A stretch of 64,000 nt of DNA from Winogradskyella sp. PC-19 (lineage in GTDB: Bacteria; Bacteroidota; Bacteroidia; Flavobacteriales; Flavobacteriaceae), in assembly GCF_002163855.1 (NCBI RefSeq), contig NZ_CP019332.1:2769145-2833144 (forward strand), written 5' to 3'. Position 1 is the first letter of the stretch. Each line of letters opens with the position of its first letter. The notes below the pieces were generated by a model. That model was not told where the DNA came from. It searched no databases and saw only the letters and a program-made list of their open reading frames with translations. The position numbers and the translations under genes were made by a program. Positions 1 through 9,871 of this stretch are shown one piece after another.

Positions 1-3000
1 ATAAATTTAGGTGCATCAATAACTAAAACTTCTTTAGTGACTGAAGAACACCCATTTTGGTCAATAATCGTTAATGTATGATAGCCAAGGTTAACATTTT
101 CGAAAAGACCTGATGTTTGAGGTTCACCACCATCAAGTTGAAACAAATAATCTCCAATACCAGAAACAGTAATGGTTATATTATTTGGGTCTGAAAAATC
201 AACAGTTTCTACAACTTCAATATTTGCAGGTTCAGATATAATAACATCAAATTCACTTGTAGCAGTACAACCACTTGGTGTCGTAACAGTTACGCTGTAG
301 GTACCCGTGACAGTAATCTCAATCTCTGAGGTTGTTTCACCAGTTGACCATAAATACTCATCGTTTTCAAAACCTGTGTCAGCATCTGCTCGAAGCGGAA
401 AGCTTTCAGGACAAATCGTTTGGTCTTCAAAATCAACGATAGGTAATGGATTGACAATAATATCGAATTGTGTAATACTGTAACATTCTGTATCTGTATT
501 TGTAACTCGTGCGAAAATAGTTTCACCACTTGTGGCATTGTATAAATTTTGAATTGAATTAGTATTTTCAATAGCTTCACTCTCAGAGTTATGGTAAGTT
601 ATATCAATGAACGTATCATCTTGATTACCTAATATTGATGCAGTTTGACTTTCTAAATCAAAAAATAACATTTCGTCTGTGTCATCATCACAATCTTCTA
701 GATTATCTGGCATATTTGCTATAGGACGGTCATTGACAATAAGCATGAAAGGATATATGTAAAAACAACCAGTAGAAATATTTTCTATCCGAGCATATAT
801 TATATCGCTATTGGTCTGATATGCGTAGTTTGTGTCTAAATCATTAATACCATCAATTGCATTCTGCTCATCGTCATAATAAGTGATTGATACATTACTT
901 GGGTCATTAGAAACCAACTGGTCTATGTTACTTAAATCATAACTATTTTCATCGTTATCACAAATAACAGTAGAGCCAAAATCATTAAATGGAGGTGGAG
1001 GTGTAACTATTAATTCTATTGGTAAAATTAATGGGCAATCAAAAACCGTATTTACAATTTTTACATAAACTGTTTGCGGATTTGAAGTGTTTTCAAAATT
1101 TTCTGGATCCGGAATAGGATTAATCTCATCATCAGCATCATCTTCAGATAAATAATATGAGGTAACGATGTTATCTTGTCTGATATCTAAAATATTAATC
1201 TCAGCTTCAGTTAAATCCCATAATATACTTTCGTCATAGTCAACATCGCAGTCTTCGAATGGGTCTATTTCGTTGACAGATGGTACTGGAATTACATTTA
1301 CTGTAAAAGATGTATTTGAAGCACAAATTGTACCGTTAGATATTACAACAAAAATTTCTTGTGGATTACTGATATTAGTATATGTGCTGCCAGAAATAGC
1401 ATTAGTTTCTGCTTCATAATCTTCAAAAGATGGATAGTATGTAACATCTAAATTTTCTGAAATATTCTCGCTAATCTGAGCTGTTTTTTCGTCTAAATCT
1501 ATAGTTACAAAAGTATCGTTAGAGCCATCATCACAAACAAACATATCGGATGGTTCATTGAAACTTGGATTTGTGCCAACATTTAATGTAAATGAATCTA
1601 CACCATAACAGTTAACATCGGTAATATTCTGAACACGAACATGTATTACTTGCGGATTTATTGAATTTTGAAAGTCACTATTCTTATCAATTGGATTATT
1701 ACCAGAATTGGCATCATCGGCATTTAAAAAATACAAAACTTCTTTACCAGTCTGTCCATTAAGAATTTCGTTGTCTTTAGTTCTTAAAAGAAATTCACCA
1801 ATATCATCAGAGTTATTCTCACAAAAACTAAAATCGCTTATATCATCAAAAACAGGAAGCGTATTAACTATGATTGCAATGTTTTCTAAAGAAACGCAAC
1901 CAGTCAGTGTATTTTCAACTCGTGCCGTAATTGTAGTTGTTTGAGTATTAAAATTTATTGGATCAGTAATTACATTGGTTTCATTGTTTGCATTTGCTAC
2001 AGAATTGTAGAAATCAATATCTAAATTAGTGGTGTTCGATGTTATTTCAGGAATAGTGTCTTCTAAATTTACTATTGAAAAGCCATCTTGGTCATCATCA
2101 CAAATAATAATCTGATTTGGACTTGTAGTTTCGGGTGCTGGATTTACTAATATCTCAAAGCTTGAAATATCTGCACAAGACGTAGATTGTGATGTAATTG
2201 TTGCGTAAACTGTAAACGGATTTTGTGTGTTTTGATATATTGTAGGAAGAGGATTTATGTTGTCTTCTGCATCTTCAAAAGACTCAAAATAAGTAACCTG
2301 AAAGCCTGATTGACTTTCATATATTTGGTCATCATACTGAGATAGATTTATATTAATAATGCCATCTTGATTATTGTCACATACTGTTTGCTGTGGTAAA
2401 TCTGGAAATTCTATGATTGGTTCTAAATCTAAAATAACTTCCTCTTCTTCTGTACACGTCGGACTTGTAAGTGTCAAGTATAAGGTTTGAGGTACACTTG
2501 GTGGCGAATAGTCTACACTTGAATCAATTGGGTTTATAGCATTATTTCTGTCATCTTCAGTTTCATAAAACGTTATCGTAACATCAGGAAGACCTCCCAA
2601 AATAGTATTAGTAAGCGCGTCTAGGTCAAAAGGCTCAGTGCCATCGTTACCAGTATCACACAATACAGTATCAGAAAAATCTGGTTCGGAAAGTAAAAGA
2701 TTTGGATGAATCTCTATAGGAGCAATCGAAGGACACCCTGTTGTGTTATCAATTACTCTTATGTATATAATTTGTTCTGTCTGTACAGTATTTATAAAGT
2801 TCGTAGGATCTGCAATAGGGTTGTCTCCACTAAGCGCATCTGCTTGTGAAACATGATATGTTACGGTCACGTTAGTTAGACCATTTAAAATTTCAGCTTC
2901 AACAGTAGTTAAATCAAAATTTGCAAAACCATCATAGTCTGGGTCACAAGCATCGATATAATAATTTTGTGCATTATTAATTTCTGGTGGTGCTAAAACA

Positions 3001-4589
3001 GAAATATCTAGTGTTGTTGTTGTATTACAACCCGATTGAGGGTCTGTAACACTAACAAAAACAGTATCCATCGGAGTATCATTAACATACGGCATTGGTA
3101 TAGGGTTTGCGTTATTATCAGCTTCATTTTGAGTATAGTGATAGGTAACGACAAGATTTGATTGCCCATTGGTTATGATATCATTACTTTCATTGAGGTC
3201 TATAGTTGTAAAACCATCAATAACTTGATCGTCACAAACTTCGACTAATGGTGGTTGTATTACTTCGGGTCTTGGATTTACAATAAGCTGAAAATCGTTG
3301 ATTGCTAAACAACCTGTATCTATATCCACTATGCGAACATATATTAATTGCGGACTTACGGCATTTTCATAATTACCTGTTATAGGATTTAGATTGTTTT
3401 GAGCATCTGGTAATGAAGTGTGATAAGTTACACTGTAATTACCAGGAACAACAGAGTTTATAGCTTGTCCGTTCTTAGAGTTCAGATTAAAAATTTCTAC
3501 ACCATCATTGGTTGGGTCATCGCAAACCTCAAAATCCGTCATTGGTGTAGTACTTTGCGTAGTGCTAAGGTCAACAGTAATTTCGTCTTCTATAGTACAA
3601 AAACCACTTCCTAAAGGTATATTTATAACGACAGTATAGCTACCGCTTTCTACAACTTCGTATTGTGGTTGATTTGCACCAGCAATCAGATTTCCGTCCA
3701 AATACCATTCGTATTGAGCTTCACTATTATTTAAATCGCCGTCTAGAGTAACACTTTCTGCACATGTCGAAAAATCATTACCTAAATCAATTGTTGGAGT
3801 GAAACTATTGGCTTCTATGAAGACAGCAGAGTCGTAATTTTCATCTGTTTGATCGGCAATAACTAGTTTGATGTTGTAGGGTACATTTGGTAAAATATTT
3901 GCAGTCGCCGTAAGAACTGTAGTGCGACCGTTGTAATTAGTATCACCTACATTATAACCTTCAAAATATTGACTGTTTTGTGCGCCACAAAAACCTTCTA
4001 TATCTGGACGTATGGTAGTTGTGTTTACAGGAGTGTTTGTGCCTGGGATTATAGCGATGTTAGTGTAAGGGTTTGAAGTACCTGCTTCTCTTATTAAAAA
4101 TGCAAATCCGTCAGAGTATTGACAAGGAAAATTAGCGAAATATTCTTCTGATGCTAATATATAGTTGAATTGTAGAAGATTTGAAGTAGATGTAAAGTCA
4201 AACTCTATGGTTGTTGCGTTTAAAGTTTCATTAATTCCAAGTGTACTTTCAAGGTCGTTATCTGTTCCCCATGCATTTTCACCTTCGTTAAGTACTTCTG
4301 TATTTTCCGTATTTCCAGCAGATAAGGCATTACCAGTGGTTAATATCATACCATTTGCAAAAGGAAAGTTTGATGTACCTCTTTGGAAGAATCCAAAACT
4401 TCCTAAACCAACAGAGCTACCGTTCACAGGCGAGCTTATATTTGTGATTTCGATACAGTCTTCAGCTAAAGCATTTTGTACAAGCTCTTCAGCAGATAAC
4501 GAATTATCTACAGATATTTGCTGTGCAAAGCCGATGCTTACAGAGAACAATACGATTATAAGAAATATGTGCCTAATACTTTTAATCAT
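1..4589 (-). CDS. T9SS type B secreted modular protein, C-terminus cut by window edge
   Basis: One open frame runs from ATG at 4589 to the left edge (1529 residues visible). Residues 1-23 are a signal peptide ending FAQ. Residues ~40-270 match the choice-of-anchor L type (ILASEEYFANF at ~144-154). A PKD-like segment follows, then 11 tandem modules of ~90-98 residues (~355-1390), each opening with a (V/I)CDxxxDGxxxFDL-like motif and ending with a YVRV...C...F.L.V strand set. Two PKD/SprB-like segments follow up to the edge. The missing end is presumably the ~85-residue T9SS type B sorting domain, by analogy with the next two genes. Exported, probably surface-attached or released; adhesion is inference. 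It has its own promoter upstream. Confidence 0.9.
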   Translation of the reverse strand, partial: MIKSIRHIFLIIVLFSVSIGFAQQISVDNSLSAEELVQNALAEDCIEITNISSPVNGSSVGLGSFGFFQRGTSNFPFANGMILTTGNALSAGNTENTEVLNEGENAWGTDNDLESTLGINETLNATTIEFDFTSTSNLLQFNYILASEEYFANFPCQYSDGFAFLIREAGTSNPYTNIAIIPGTNTPVNTTTIRPDIEGFCGAQNSQYFEGYNVGDTNYNGRTTVLTATANILPNVPYNIKLVIADQTDENYDSAVFIEANSFTPTIDLGNDFSTCAESVTLDGDLNNSEAQYEWYLDGNLIAGANQPQYEVVESGSYTVVINIPLGSGFCTIEDEITVDLSTTQSTTPMTDFEVCDDPTNDGVEIFNLNSKNGQAINSVVPGNYSVTYHTSLPDAQNNLNPITGNYENAVSPQLIYVRIVDIDTGCLAINDFQLIVNPRPEVIQPPLVEVCDDQVIDGFTTIDLNESNDIITNGQSNLVVTYHYTQNEADNNANPIPMPYVNDTPMDTVFVSVTDPQSGCNTTTTLDISVLAPPEINNAQNYYIDACDPDYDGFANFDLTTVEAEILNGLTNVTVTYHVSQADALSGDNPIADPTNFINTVQTEQIIYIRVIDNTTGCPSIAPIEIHPNLLLSEPDFSDTVLCDTGNDGTEPFDLDALTNTILGGLPDVTITFYETEDDRNNAINPIDSSVDYSPPSVPQTLYLTLTSPTCTEEEEVILDLEPIIEFPDLPQQTVCDNNQDGIININLSQYDDQIYESQSGFQVTYFESFEDAEDNINPLPTIYQNTQNPFTVYATITSQSTSCADISSFEILVNPAPETTSPNQIIICDDDQDGFSIVNLEDTIPEITSNTTNLDIDFYNSVANANNETNVITDPINFNTQTTTITARVENTLTGCVSLENIAIIVNTLPVFDDISDFSFCENNSDDIGEFLLRTKDNEILNGQTGKEVLYFLNADDANSGNNPIDKNSDFQNSINPQVIHVRVQNITDVNCYGVDSFTLNVGTNPSFNEPSDMFVCDDGSNDTFVTIDLDEKTAQISENISENLDVTYYPSFEDYEAETNAISGSTYTNISNPQEIFVVISNGTICASNTSFTVNVIPVPSVNEIDPFEDCDVDYDESILWDLTEAEINILDIRQDNIVTSYYLSEDDADDEINPIPDPENFENTSNPQTVYVKIVNTVFDCPLILPIELIVTPPPPFNDFGSTVICDNDENSYDLSNIDQLVSNDPSNVSITYYDDEQNAIDGINDLDTNYAYQTNSDIIYARIENISTGCFYIYPFMLIVNDRPIANMPDNLEDCDDDTDEMLFFDLESQTASILGNQDDTFIDITYHNSESEAIENTNSIQNLYNATSGETIFARVTNTDTECYSITQFDIIVNPLPIVDFEDQTICPESFPLRADADTGFENDEYLWSTGETTSEIEITVTGTYSVTVTTPSGCTATSEFDVIISEPANIEVVETVDFSDPNNITITVSGIGDYLFQLDGGEPQTSGLFENVNLGYHTLTIIDQNGCSSVTKEVLVIDAPKF

Positions 4590-4643
4590 CAAAAACTAAT
4601 CGGGTTAGTACTTATATAACACGCTTGCAGCATATTACGGAGT

Positions 4644-4673
4644 CAAAAGTACTAAAAATTAGATGAAAAGCAA
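4644..4673 (-). promoter_or_regulatory. Flavobacterial promoter for the modular T9SS gene
   Basis: On the minus strand the sequence has TTG (complement of 4671-4673), a 19-nt spacer, and TACTTTTG (complement of 4644-4651). This matches the Bacteroidota -33/-7 consensus TTG / TAnnTTTG. The predicted transcript starts ~4637 and gives a ~48-nt leader before the ATG at 4589. The rest of the 106-bp gap (4590-4695) shows no other clear signal. Confidence 0.6.
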
Positions 4674-4695
4674 AAAAAATCGATGAAATACACAA

Positions 4696-6474
4696 TTAAT
4701 AATTAATATACACCCAACCCATCACTGGTTTATAGTTTATATCATTGAGATTTAAAACATAATAATAGGTACCAACAGGGACTAAATTTCCATTATTAAT
4801 TCCTCTATTAGAATAGCCAGTCCAGGCTTTGTTATCATTACCTTCAAAGATTAAATTACCCAAGCGACTATATATTTTAAGTTCGTGATTGGTAAATATG
4901 TCATAAAGACCTTGAATATTAAACCAGTCATTTATGGTATCATTATTTGGTGAAAATCCTTGAGGAATTGTAGGAGGACAATTCTCTATATTAAGTTGAA
5001 ATTGAAAAATTTCATAACAAATATCCTTTTCTAATCTAACATAAACAGTTTGAGGATTTGATGTATTCGTATAATTTTCTGCATCCAAAATTGGATTTGT
5101 ATTAGTTTGTAAATCAGTTAAATTTTCAAAAAAATTAAAGTCTGCACTTGAGAATTCTTCCAAATCATCAATGGCTAATGATAAATCAAATTTCCCTTTT
5201 TCAAAGCCTAAATTACAAGATAATAGCGATGGTAAAGTCACAGTCTCCGGAATAATTAAAAGAGATATGTTTTCTGACGTAGCGTTATTATTTTCATTAG
5301 TTTCAGTAATTATACCGTTTGATGTGCCATCATCATCTACAATTATAGTAAGTATAAAGTCATCTGGTATTTCTTCAGGTATTGTTAAGCTAATAGAATC
5401 AGTTTCAGTTCCATTGATAGGAATATCAGTCGTAGTTTGCGATTGACCCACAAGTATATCATTTGCATAAAATGCTATAGGTGTGTTTTGTGGTAATACA
5501 CCAGTACTATTAACGTTGCTGATTGTATAATCTATAGCAACCAATCGGCTATCACATTCTAAATTTATAGTATCAATTTCTATTGTGGCATCTGGTAATT
5601 GGCTATTTAACACAGTAATAATATTGTTAATCATTACAAAGTCTTGACCTGATGTTAGGCTAATAGTAGCTGAGGTATCTCCAATAGCAATATTGTCCTG
5701 AATATTATAGACATCAATATCCATATTAAATAGATTGGTAGCACCTGTAAAGCTATTAGTGCCATTAAAGGCATTATTTGTTGGGTTTAATGGTGGGTTA
5801 CCAATGAGATTTCCATTAATAGTTAGCTGCTCATTAACTGCAAGAGCACGATCACCTTCCCAAGCGATAAAACCAATTTTGGCATTATCATTATCCAAAA
5901 CATTAAGATTGTCCAAGGTTACTGTAAGAGATTCAGGAACACTTTGTAGTCCGTCATAAATATTAAGTTGATTTAGAGGTAGTGAAGCGTCTTCATAAAT
6001 AACAGTTATGGCCCAACCCCCAAAATTTGTACCTGAAGGACAAAAAGGTCCTATAATTGAAGAAATATCAAATTCCGAAATGGTATATGTCGTACTTCCT
6101 TGTTCTGTAATAATATCGGTTACATCTGCAAATGCAGCAAAAAAGACTCTTGTTTCATCTAGAGAATCACTAAAGGTACGCTCTGCAGAAACTTCAATAC
6201 CATTAAGTAAAATATTAGTATCTCCTGTTCCTGAACCTGCCCAATATAAGTAAGCGACAATAACAGTTTGATTAGTATCTAGTTGTAAGTCAGCCGAAGA
6301 ACTTGCAAGTATATCACATAAACCTAGGCTTCCGTTTTCAGAAATATTAAGTGTATTTCCAATAGCTGTATAATCGTAGCGTCCATTTAGCTGATTAAAT
6401 AAGCTGATGTCTTGCGCATAACCTATTGATGCGAAAAAAAATAGACATATATAGCTTATTATCTTATATCTCAA
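4696..6474 (-). CDS. T9SS type B sorting domain protein with CARDB-like domain
   Basis: 592 residues. The frame has no ATG near its 5' end; TTG at 6474 is the only usable start after the upstream stop and is followed directly by a signal peptide (ISYICLFFFASIGYAQ). Residues ~25-290 form a beta-rich secreted domain that I cannot name. Residues ~295-400 look like a CARDB/Ig-like domain (IDYTISNVNS..., ETNENNNATSE). One degenerate copy of the module family repeated in the neighbouring genes lies at ~410-500. The end (~508-592: GFSPNNDTINDWFNI...IYSRLGNLIFEG...W.G) is a T9SS type B C-terminal domain. It lies 13 bp downstream of the 6488-9844 gene and is probably co-transcribed with it. Confidence 0.88.
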   Translation of the reverse strand: MRYKIISYICLFFFASIGYAQDISLFNQLNGRYDYTAIGNTLNISENGSLGLCDILASSSADLQLDTNQTVIVAYLYWAGSGTGDTNILLNGIEVSAERTFSDSLDETRVFFAAFADVTDIITEQGSTTYTISEFDISSIIGPFCPSGTNFGGWAITVIYEDASLPLNQLNIYDGLQSVPESLTVTLDNLNVLDNDNAKIGFIAWEGDRALAVNEQLTINGNLIGNPPLNPTNNAFNGTNSFTGATNLFNMDIDVYNIQDNIAIGDTSATISLTSGQDFVMINNIITVLNSQLPDATIEIDTINLECDSRLVAIDYTISNVNSTGVLPQNTPIAFYANDILVGQSQTTTDIPINGTETDSISLTIPEEIPDDFILTIIVDDDGTSNGIITETNENNNATSENISLLIIPETVTLPSLLSCNLGFEKGKFDLSLAIDDLEEFSSADFNFFENLTDLQTNTNPILDAENYTNTSNPQTVYVRLEKDICYEIFQFQLNIENCPPTIPQGFSPNNDTINDWFNIQGLYDIFTNHELKIYSRLGNLIFEGNDNKAWTGYSNRGINNGNLVPVGTYYYVLNLNDINYKPVMGWVYINY

Positions 6475-6487
6475 ATTGAAAAATTAT

Positions 6488-9400
6488 TTATCGCTTCAAT
6501 GCAAAATGGCTAGAGAATCGTCTACCATCTTGTAAGGTTACAGAAAACCAGTAATCACTACTTGGCAAAGGATTGCCATTATAATTACCGTCCCAACCTG
6601 AGCCTAATGGATTGACTTCGCTAACTAATTTTCCGTATTTATCAAAAATGTAAATGATTGTATCTGGTTGAAATTGAGATGAAATACCTTTAACCTGCCA
6701 AAAATCATTTTGATTATCTCCGTTAGGCGTAAAAAACCTTGGAAAACCTACAACAGATACCATTTCTTCTGATATACCACAACCATTTTTATCTCTTACA
6801 AATACAGTATAAATTCCTGGTCTTACGTTTTCAAAAACATTGCTATCTTGATAAACACCATTAGGGTCATCTAATGAAAATTCATAATCTCCTTCACCAG
6901 AAGTTAAGACAGTAACAGTATTGTTTTCTACAGCATCAGTAACTTCGATATTATCGATAGTTGCAATATTAGATGCTAAAACGGTTACCGTTCTTTCTTT
7001 TGAACATCCAAAAACACTTGATACAGTAACGGTATAAGTTCCGGGTTCATTAACTTCAATTTCGATAGTCGTTTCTCCTGTAGACCAATCGTAGTAATAG
7101 TTATTTGGCACATCATTAATTACGCCACCATCAAGCGTAATTTTGGCAGGAAATGTATTTAAACAATAGAGTGTTTCAAACTCAGTAACCACATTTGGTA
7201 AGGTTAGTACTTCTAGTTCAACTTCATTAATACCATAACAGTTATTGTCGTTTTCGACTCTAACAAAAATAGTCTGGTTATTGACTATTGTATTTGTAAA
7301 ATCATTTGGCAGAGGATTCTGCTCTAATAATGCATCTTCTGAACTTATATAATAAGCCAAATCTAATCCTGCTGGTAAACCATCTAAGACTTGCGCATCC
7401 GCCATTGATAAATCAAAACTTACAAAACCATCCTCGATATCGTCAGTATCGCAAACACCTAAATAAGCATCATTTGCTGCGGTTGCGCTTACTTCTAAAG
7501 TGACTTCACTAAAACTGAAACAGTCACTAGTTGTATCTGTAACTCTAGCAGTAATAATTTGAGGGTTAGATGTATTACCAAAATTACTAGCATCTATTGG
7601 GTCAGTTTCCGACATGGCATTTGCCATACTTGTATAATACATTACGCTAAAATTTGGGTTACCACCAGTAATATCCTCTTCTTTTTCTAAGATATTAAAA
7701 ACAGTTCTTCCATCTGGTGTACCATCTTCATCACACTGAAATAATCCGATATCATTAACTTCTGGCGTTAGACTTACAGTTATTGAAAAACTGCCTGTGC
7801 TAAAACAATCGGTATTATCATTGTTTTCTACACGGATAAATACTTGATCGTTAAAAGGTGTGTTCTGATACATTGATGGCAATACATCAGTATTCATCAT
7901 AGCGCCATTTGCTGAACTATGATAGGATACTGTAAAATCCATTGGGTCTTGTGTACCCAAAACGGTATTATCTAAAGCATCTAGATCTATTGTTATAACT
8001 CCATCTGTAGTATCACCCTCTAAATCACATTCATCGACACCTCCAGTATTGCTAATTGTTGGTGTGTTATATACCTCTACTTCAAAGCTTAAAATAGCAT
8101 TAGTATTTTGGTCAGTTACGGTAAAGCAATTTTCATTATTCACATTTTCAACTCTAATAAAAATTTCTTGGGGATTAGACGTGTTTTGGAAAGGGCCAAC
8201 AATTTCATCCCTATCCATAAGTGCATCCATTTCTGTTTCATAGTAATGAACAGTATATGTATTTGGGTCTTGACCTCCCAAAACGACAGTGTCTTGCTGA
8301 TTTAGGTTAAAGGTAGATACGTCATCATTTGGTAAGGCATCACAAACATCGATTTTTGGTGGTGTAAAACCTTCTGGAAACGGAGAATATTCAACTTCTG
8401 CAACTCCTAAAAAGGTTTCACAATCGCCATTGTTTAACTCAATAAAGACTTCGTATAATCCATTCTGAAACACTTCAAACTCATAAGGCACAGCTGGTGT
8501 TGGTTGAGCAACGCCATCAAAAGACCAAGTATAAGTAGCACCAGGAATATTATCTGCGGATAAAGTATATAACTCGCCTTGGCAAAGCGGTAAGAATGTG
8601 GTAGTAATATTTGGGTCGTTTATAATATCAATAGTGTCTACAAAGAATGATGCTATAAAAGGTGGTAAACCTTGTCTAGAGTTGTTTGATAACGCAATAG
8701 CATTGTGAACATAATCAGATGCTGCTCCAATTTCATTAGGGTTATTAATAACAGATAAAAAAGGTAGGCCGTTATTGTAAGAAGCACTTGTAGTCCTATA
8801 AATTCTACCATCAGGTCCAGTTTGTAATGCAGCACGATAGAAGTTTCTTTGGTCAATTAGTATTTGACTTGCCTGAACATTAGCAGATGTTAAATCAAAT
8901 TGTACTAAGGATGCAAAATGATTGGCAGGATTATCATTTGCTCCTGGGTTATTTTGAGCAAAAAAATTGTTGTAAGACGATACGTATAGGAGTTCGCTAT
9001 TTGGTGAAAACTCTAAACCATAAGAAAATACTGCACCGTTACTTACAGTAGTTATGTTAAGAGGAGTTGGTCCGCCTGTTACCATACCAGTAGTGACATC
9101 AAAATCATATAGAAACAAACCTTGTTCTATATTAGCAGTAGCTAGTTTTTCGCCGCTAGGAGAAAATTTCAAATAACCTCTTTGCTCGGATAAAGTTATA
9201 CCAGCTGGTGAGGTTACTGCAGTTGTGTTTACGCCTGCGGTACTTACTTCGTATGCATGAAACGTATCAAAAGCATTTGGTGTACCGTTTGGCGCTGGTG
9301 TGCCTGTACTATTTGATAGTGTAATTACCCAGATATTTTGAGTATTACAATCTTTTAATACTGCACTAATTTTTTCGGAACTATCAGCTAGTAATTGTGT

Positions 9401-9844
9401 TTCAGATCCTACAACGACGTTACCTAGACCTCCATTTAGCGTCATGTCTACTTCATAAAAATGAAAACCTTCATCAGGATTACCTTGAAAAAAAGTATCA
9501 ACTGTAAATATGTAATAGATATTCGGGTCTTGAGGTTTTGGAACAATCAATGCCGATTGTGTACTTGATGGATTTCCTTTTAGACCAAAACCATTAGGCA
9601 TGACATCGCCATTTCTGTCAAAAACAGTTATACCGTCGGTATAAAAAAGTAAATCTCCATTAGTATCAGATATGCTAGTACAACCTTCGTCAGTATTTAA
9701 GTTACCTGTTGTTGGGGTTATAGTTCCGTCTTGGTTAAATTGTATACCAGCACCGTCACCAAAAAACCAGTTTGAGGCTTCTTGTTGTGCATTAAGGCTT
9801 ATACTAGTAATCGCAAAAGCAAGTAAAAAAAGTATCTTTTTCAT
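6488..9844 (-). CDS. T9SS type B sorting domain protein with propeller-like N-terminus and four tandem modules
   Basis: 1118 residues from ATG 9844; a TTG two codons upstream is possible but the ATG gives a cleaner signal peptide (KKILFLLAFAITSISLNAQ). Residues ~25-410 have repeated blade-like strands (NWFFGDGAG, LLFYTDG, LKFSPSGEKLA, LEFSPNSELLYVSSY), suggesting a WD40/YncE-like beta-propeller. Then come a PKD-like domain (~415-490), four ~90-residue CDxxxDG modules (~495-860), two PKD/SprB-like segments, and a type B T9SS signal (FFTPNGDNQNDFWQVKG ... GWDGNYNG ... FALKR). Family knowledge: gliding-associated CTD proteins are exported by PorU/GldN-type machinery. The specific ligand is unknown. 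Confidence 0.9.
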   Translation of the reverse strand: MKKILFLLAFAITSISLNAQQEASNWFFGDGAGIQFNQDGTITPTTGNLNTDEGCTSISDTNGDLLFYTDGITVFDRNGDVMPNGFGLKGNPSSTQSALIVPKPQDPNIYYIFTVDTFFQGNPDEGFHFYEVDMTLNGGLGNVVVGSETQLLADSSEKISAVLKDCNTQNIWVITLSNSTGTPAPNGTPNAFDTFHAYEVSTAGVNTTAVTSPAGITLSEQRGYLKFSPSGEKLATANIEQGLFLYDFDVTTGMVTGGPTPLNITTVSNGAVFSYGLEFSPNSELLYVSSYNNFFAQNNPGANDNPANHFASLVQFDLTSANVQASQILIDQRNFYRAALQTGPDGRIYRTTSASYNNGLPFLSVINNPNEIGAASDYVHNAIALSNNSRQGLPPFIASFFVDTIDIINDPNITTTFLPLCQGELYTLSADNIPGATYTWSFDGVAQPTPAVPYEFEVFQNGLYEVFIELNNGDCETFLGVAEVEYSPFPEGFTPPKIDVCDALPNDDVSTFNLNQQDTVVLGGQDPNTYTVHYYETEMDALMDRDEIVGPFQNTSNPQEIFIRVENVNNENCFTVTDQNTNAILSFEVEVYNTPTISNTGGVDECDLEGDTTDGVITIDLDALDNTVLGTQDPMDFTVSYHSSANGAMMNTDVLPSMYQNTPFNDQVFIRVENNDNTDCFSTGSFSITVSLTPEVNDIGLFQCDEDGTPDGRTVFNILEKEEDITGGNPNFSVMYYTSMANAMSETDPIDASNFGNTSNPQIITARVTDTTSDCFSFSEVTLEVSATAANDAYLGVCDTDDIEDGFVSFDLSMADAQVLDGLPAGLDLAYYISSEDALLEQNPLPNDFTNTIVNNQTIFVRVENDNNCYGINEVELEVLTLPNVVTEFETLYCLNTFPAKITLDGGVINDVPNNYYYDWSTGETTIEIEVNEPGTYTVTVSSVFGCSKERTVTVLASNIATIDNIEVTDAVENNTVTVLTSGEGDYEFSLDDPNGVYQDSNVFENVRPGIYTVFVRDKNGCGISEEMVSVVGFPRFFTPNGDNQNDFWQVKGISSQFQPDTIIYIFDKYGKLVSEVNPLGSGWDGNYNGNPLPSSDYWFSVTLQDGRRFSSHFALKR

Positions 9845-9863
9845 ATTCAATAGGGCTAGCTAT

Positions 9864-9871
9864 CAAATATA
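9864..9871 (-). promoter_or_regulatory. -7 box for the 9844 T9SS gene
   Basis: The complement of 9864-9871 reads TATATTTG, a full match to TAnnTTTG, 19 bp before the chosen ATG. No convincing TTG lies at the right distance. It abuts the stop codon of the upstream ABC permease gene. Confidence 0.4.

Noticed and set aside
290-580. Short minus-strand open frame inside the first T9SS gene
   Set aside because: It is out of frame with the long T9SS coding frame, which has clear domain content over the same bases; the short frame has no recognisable features.
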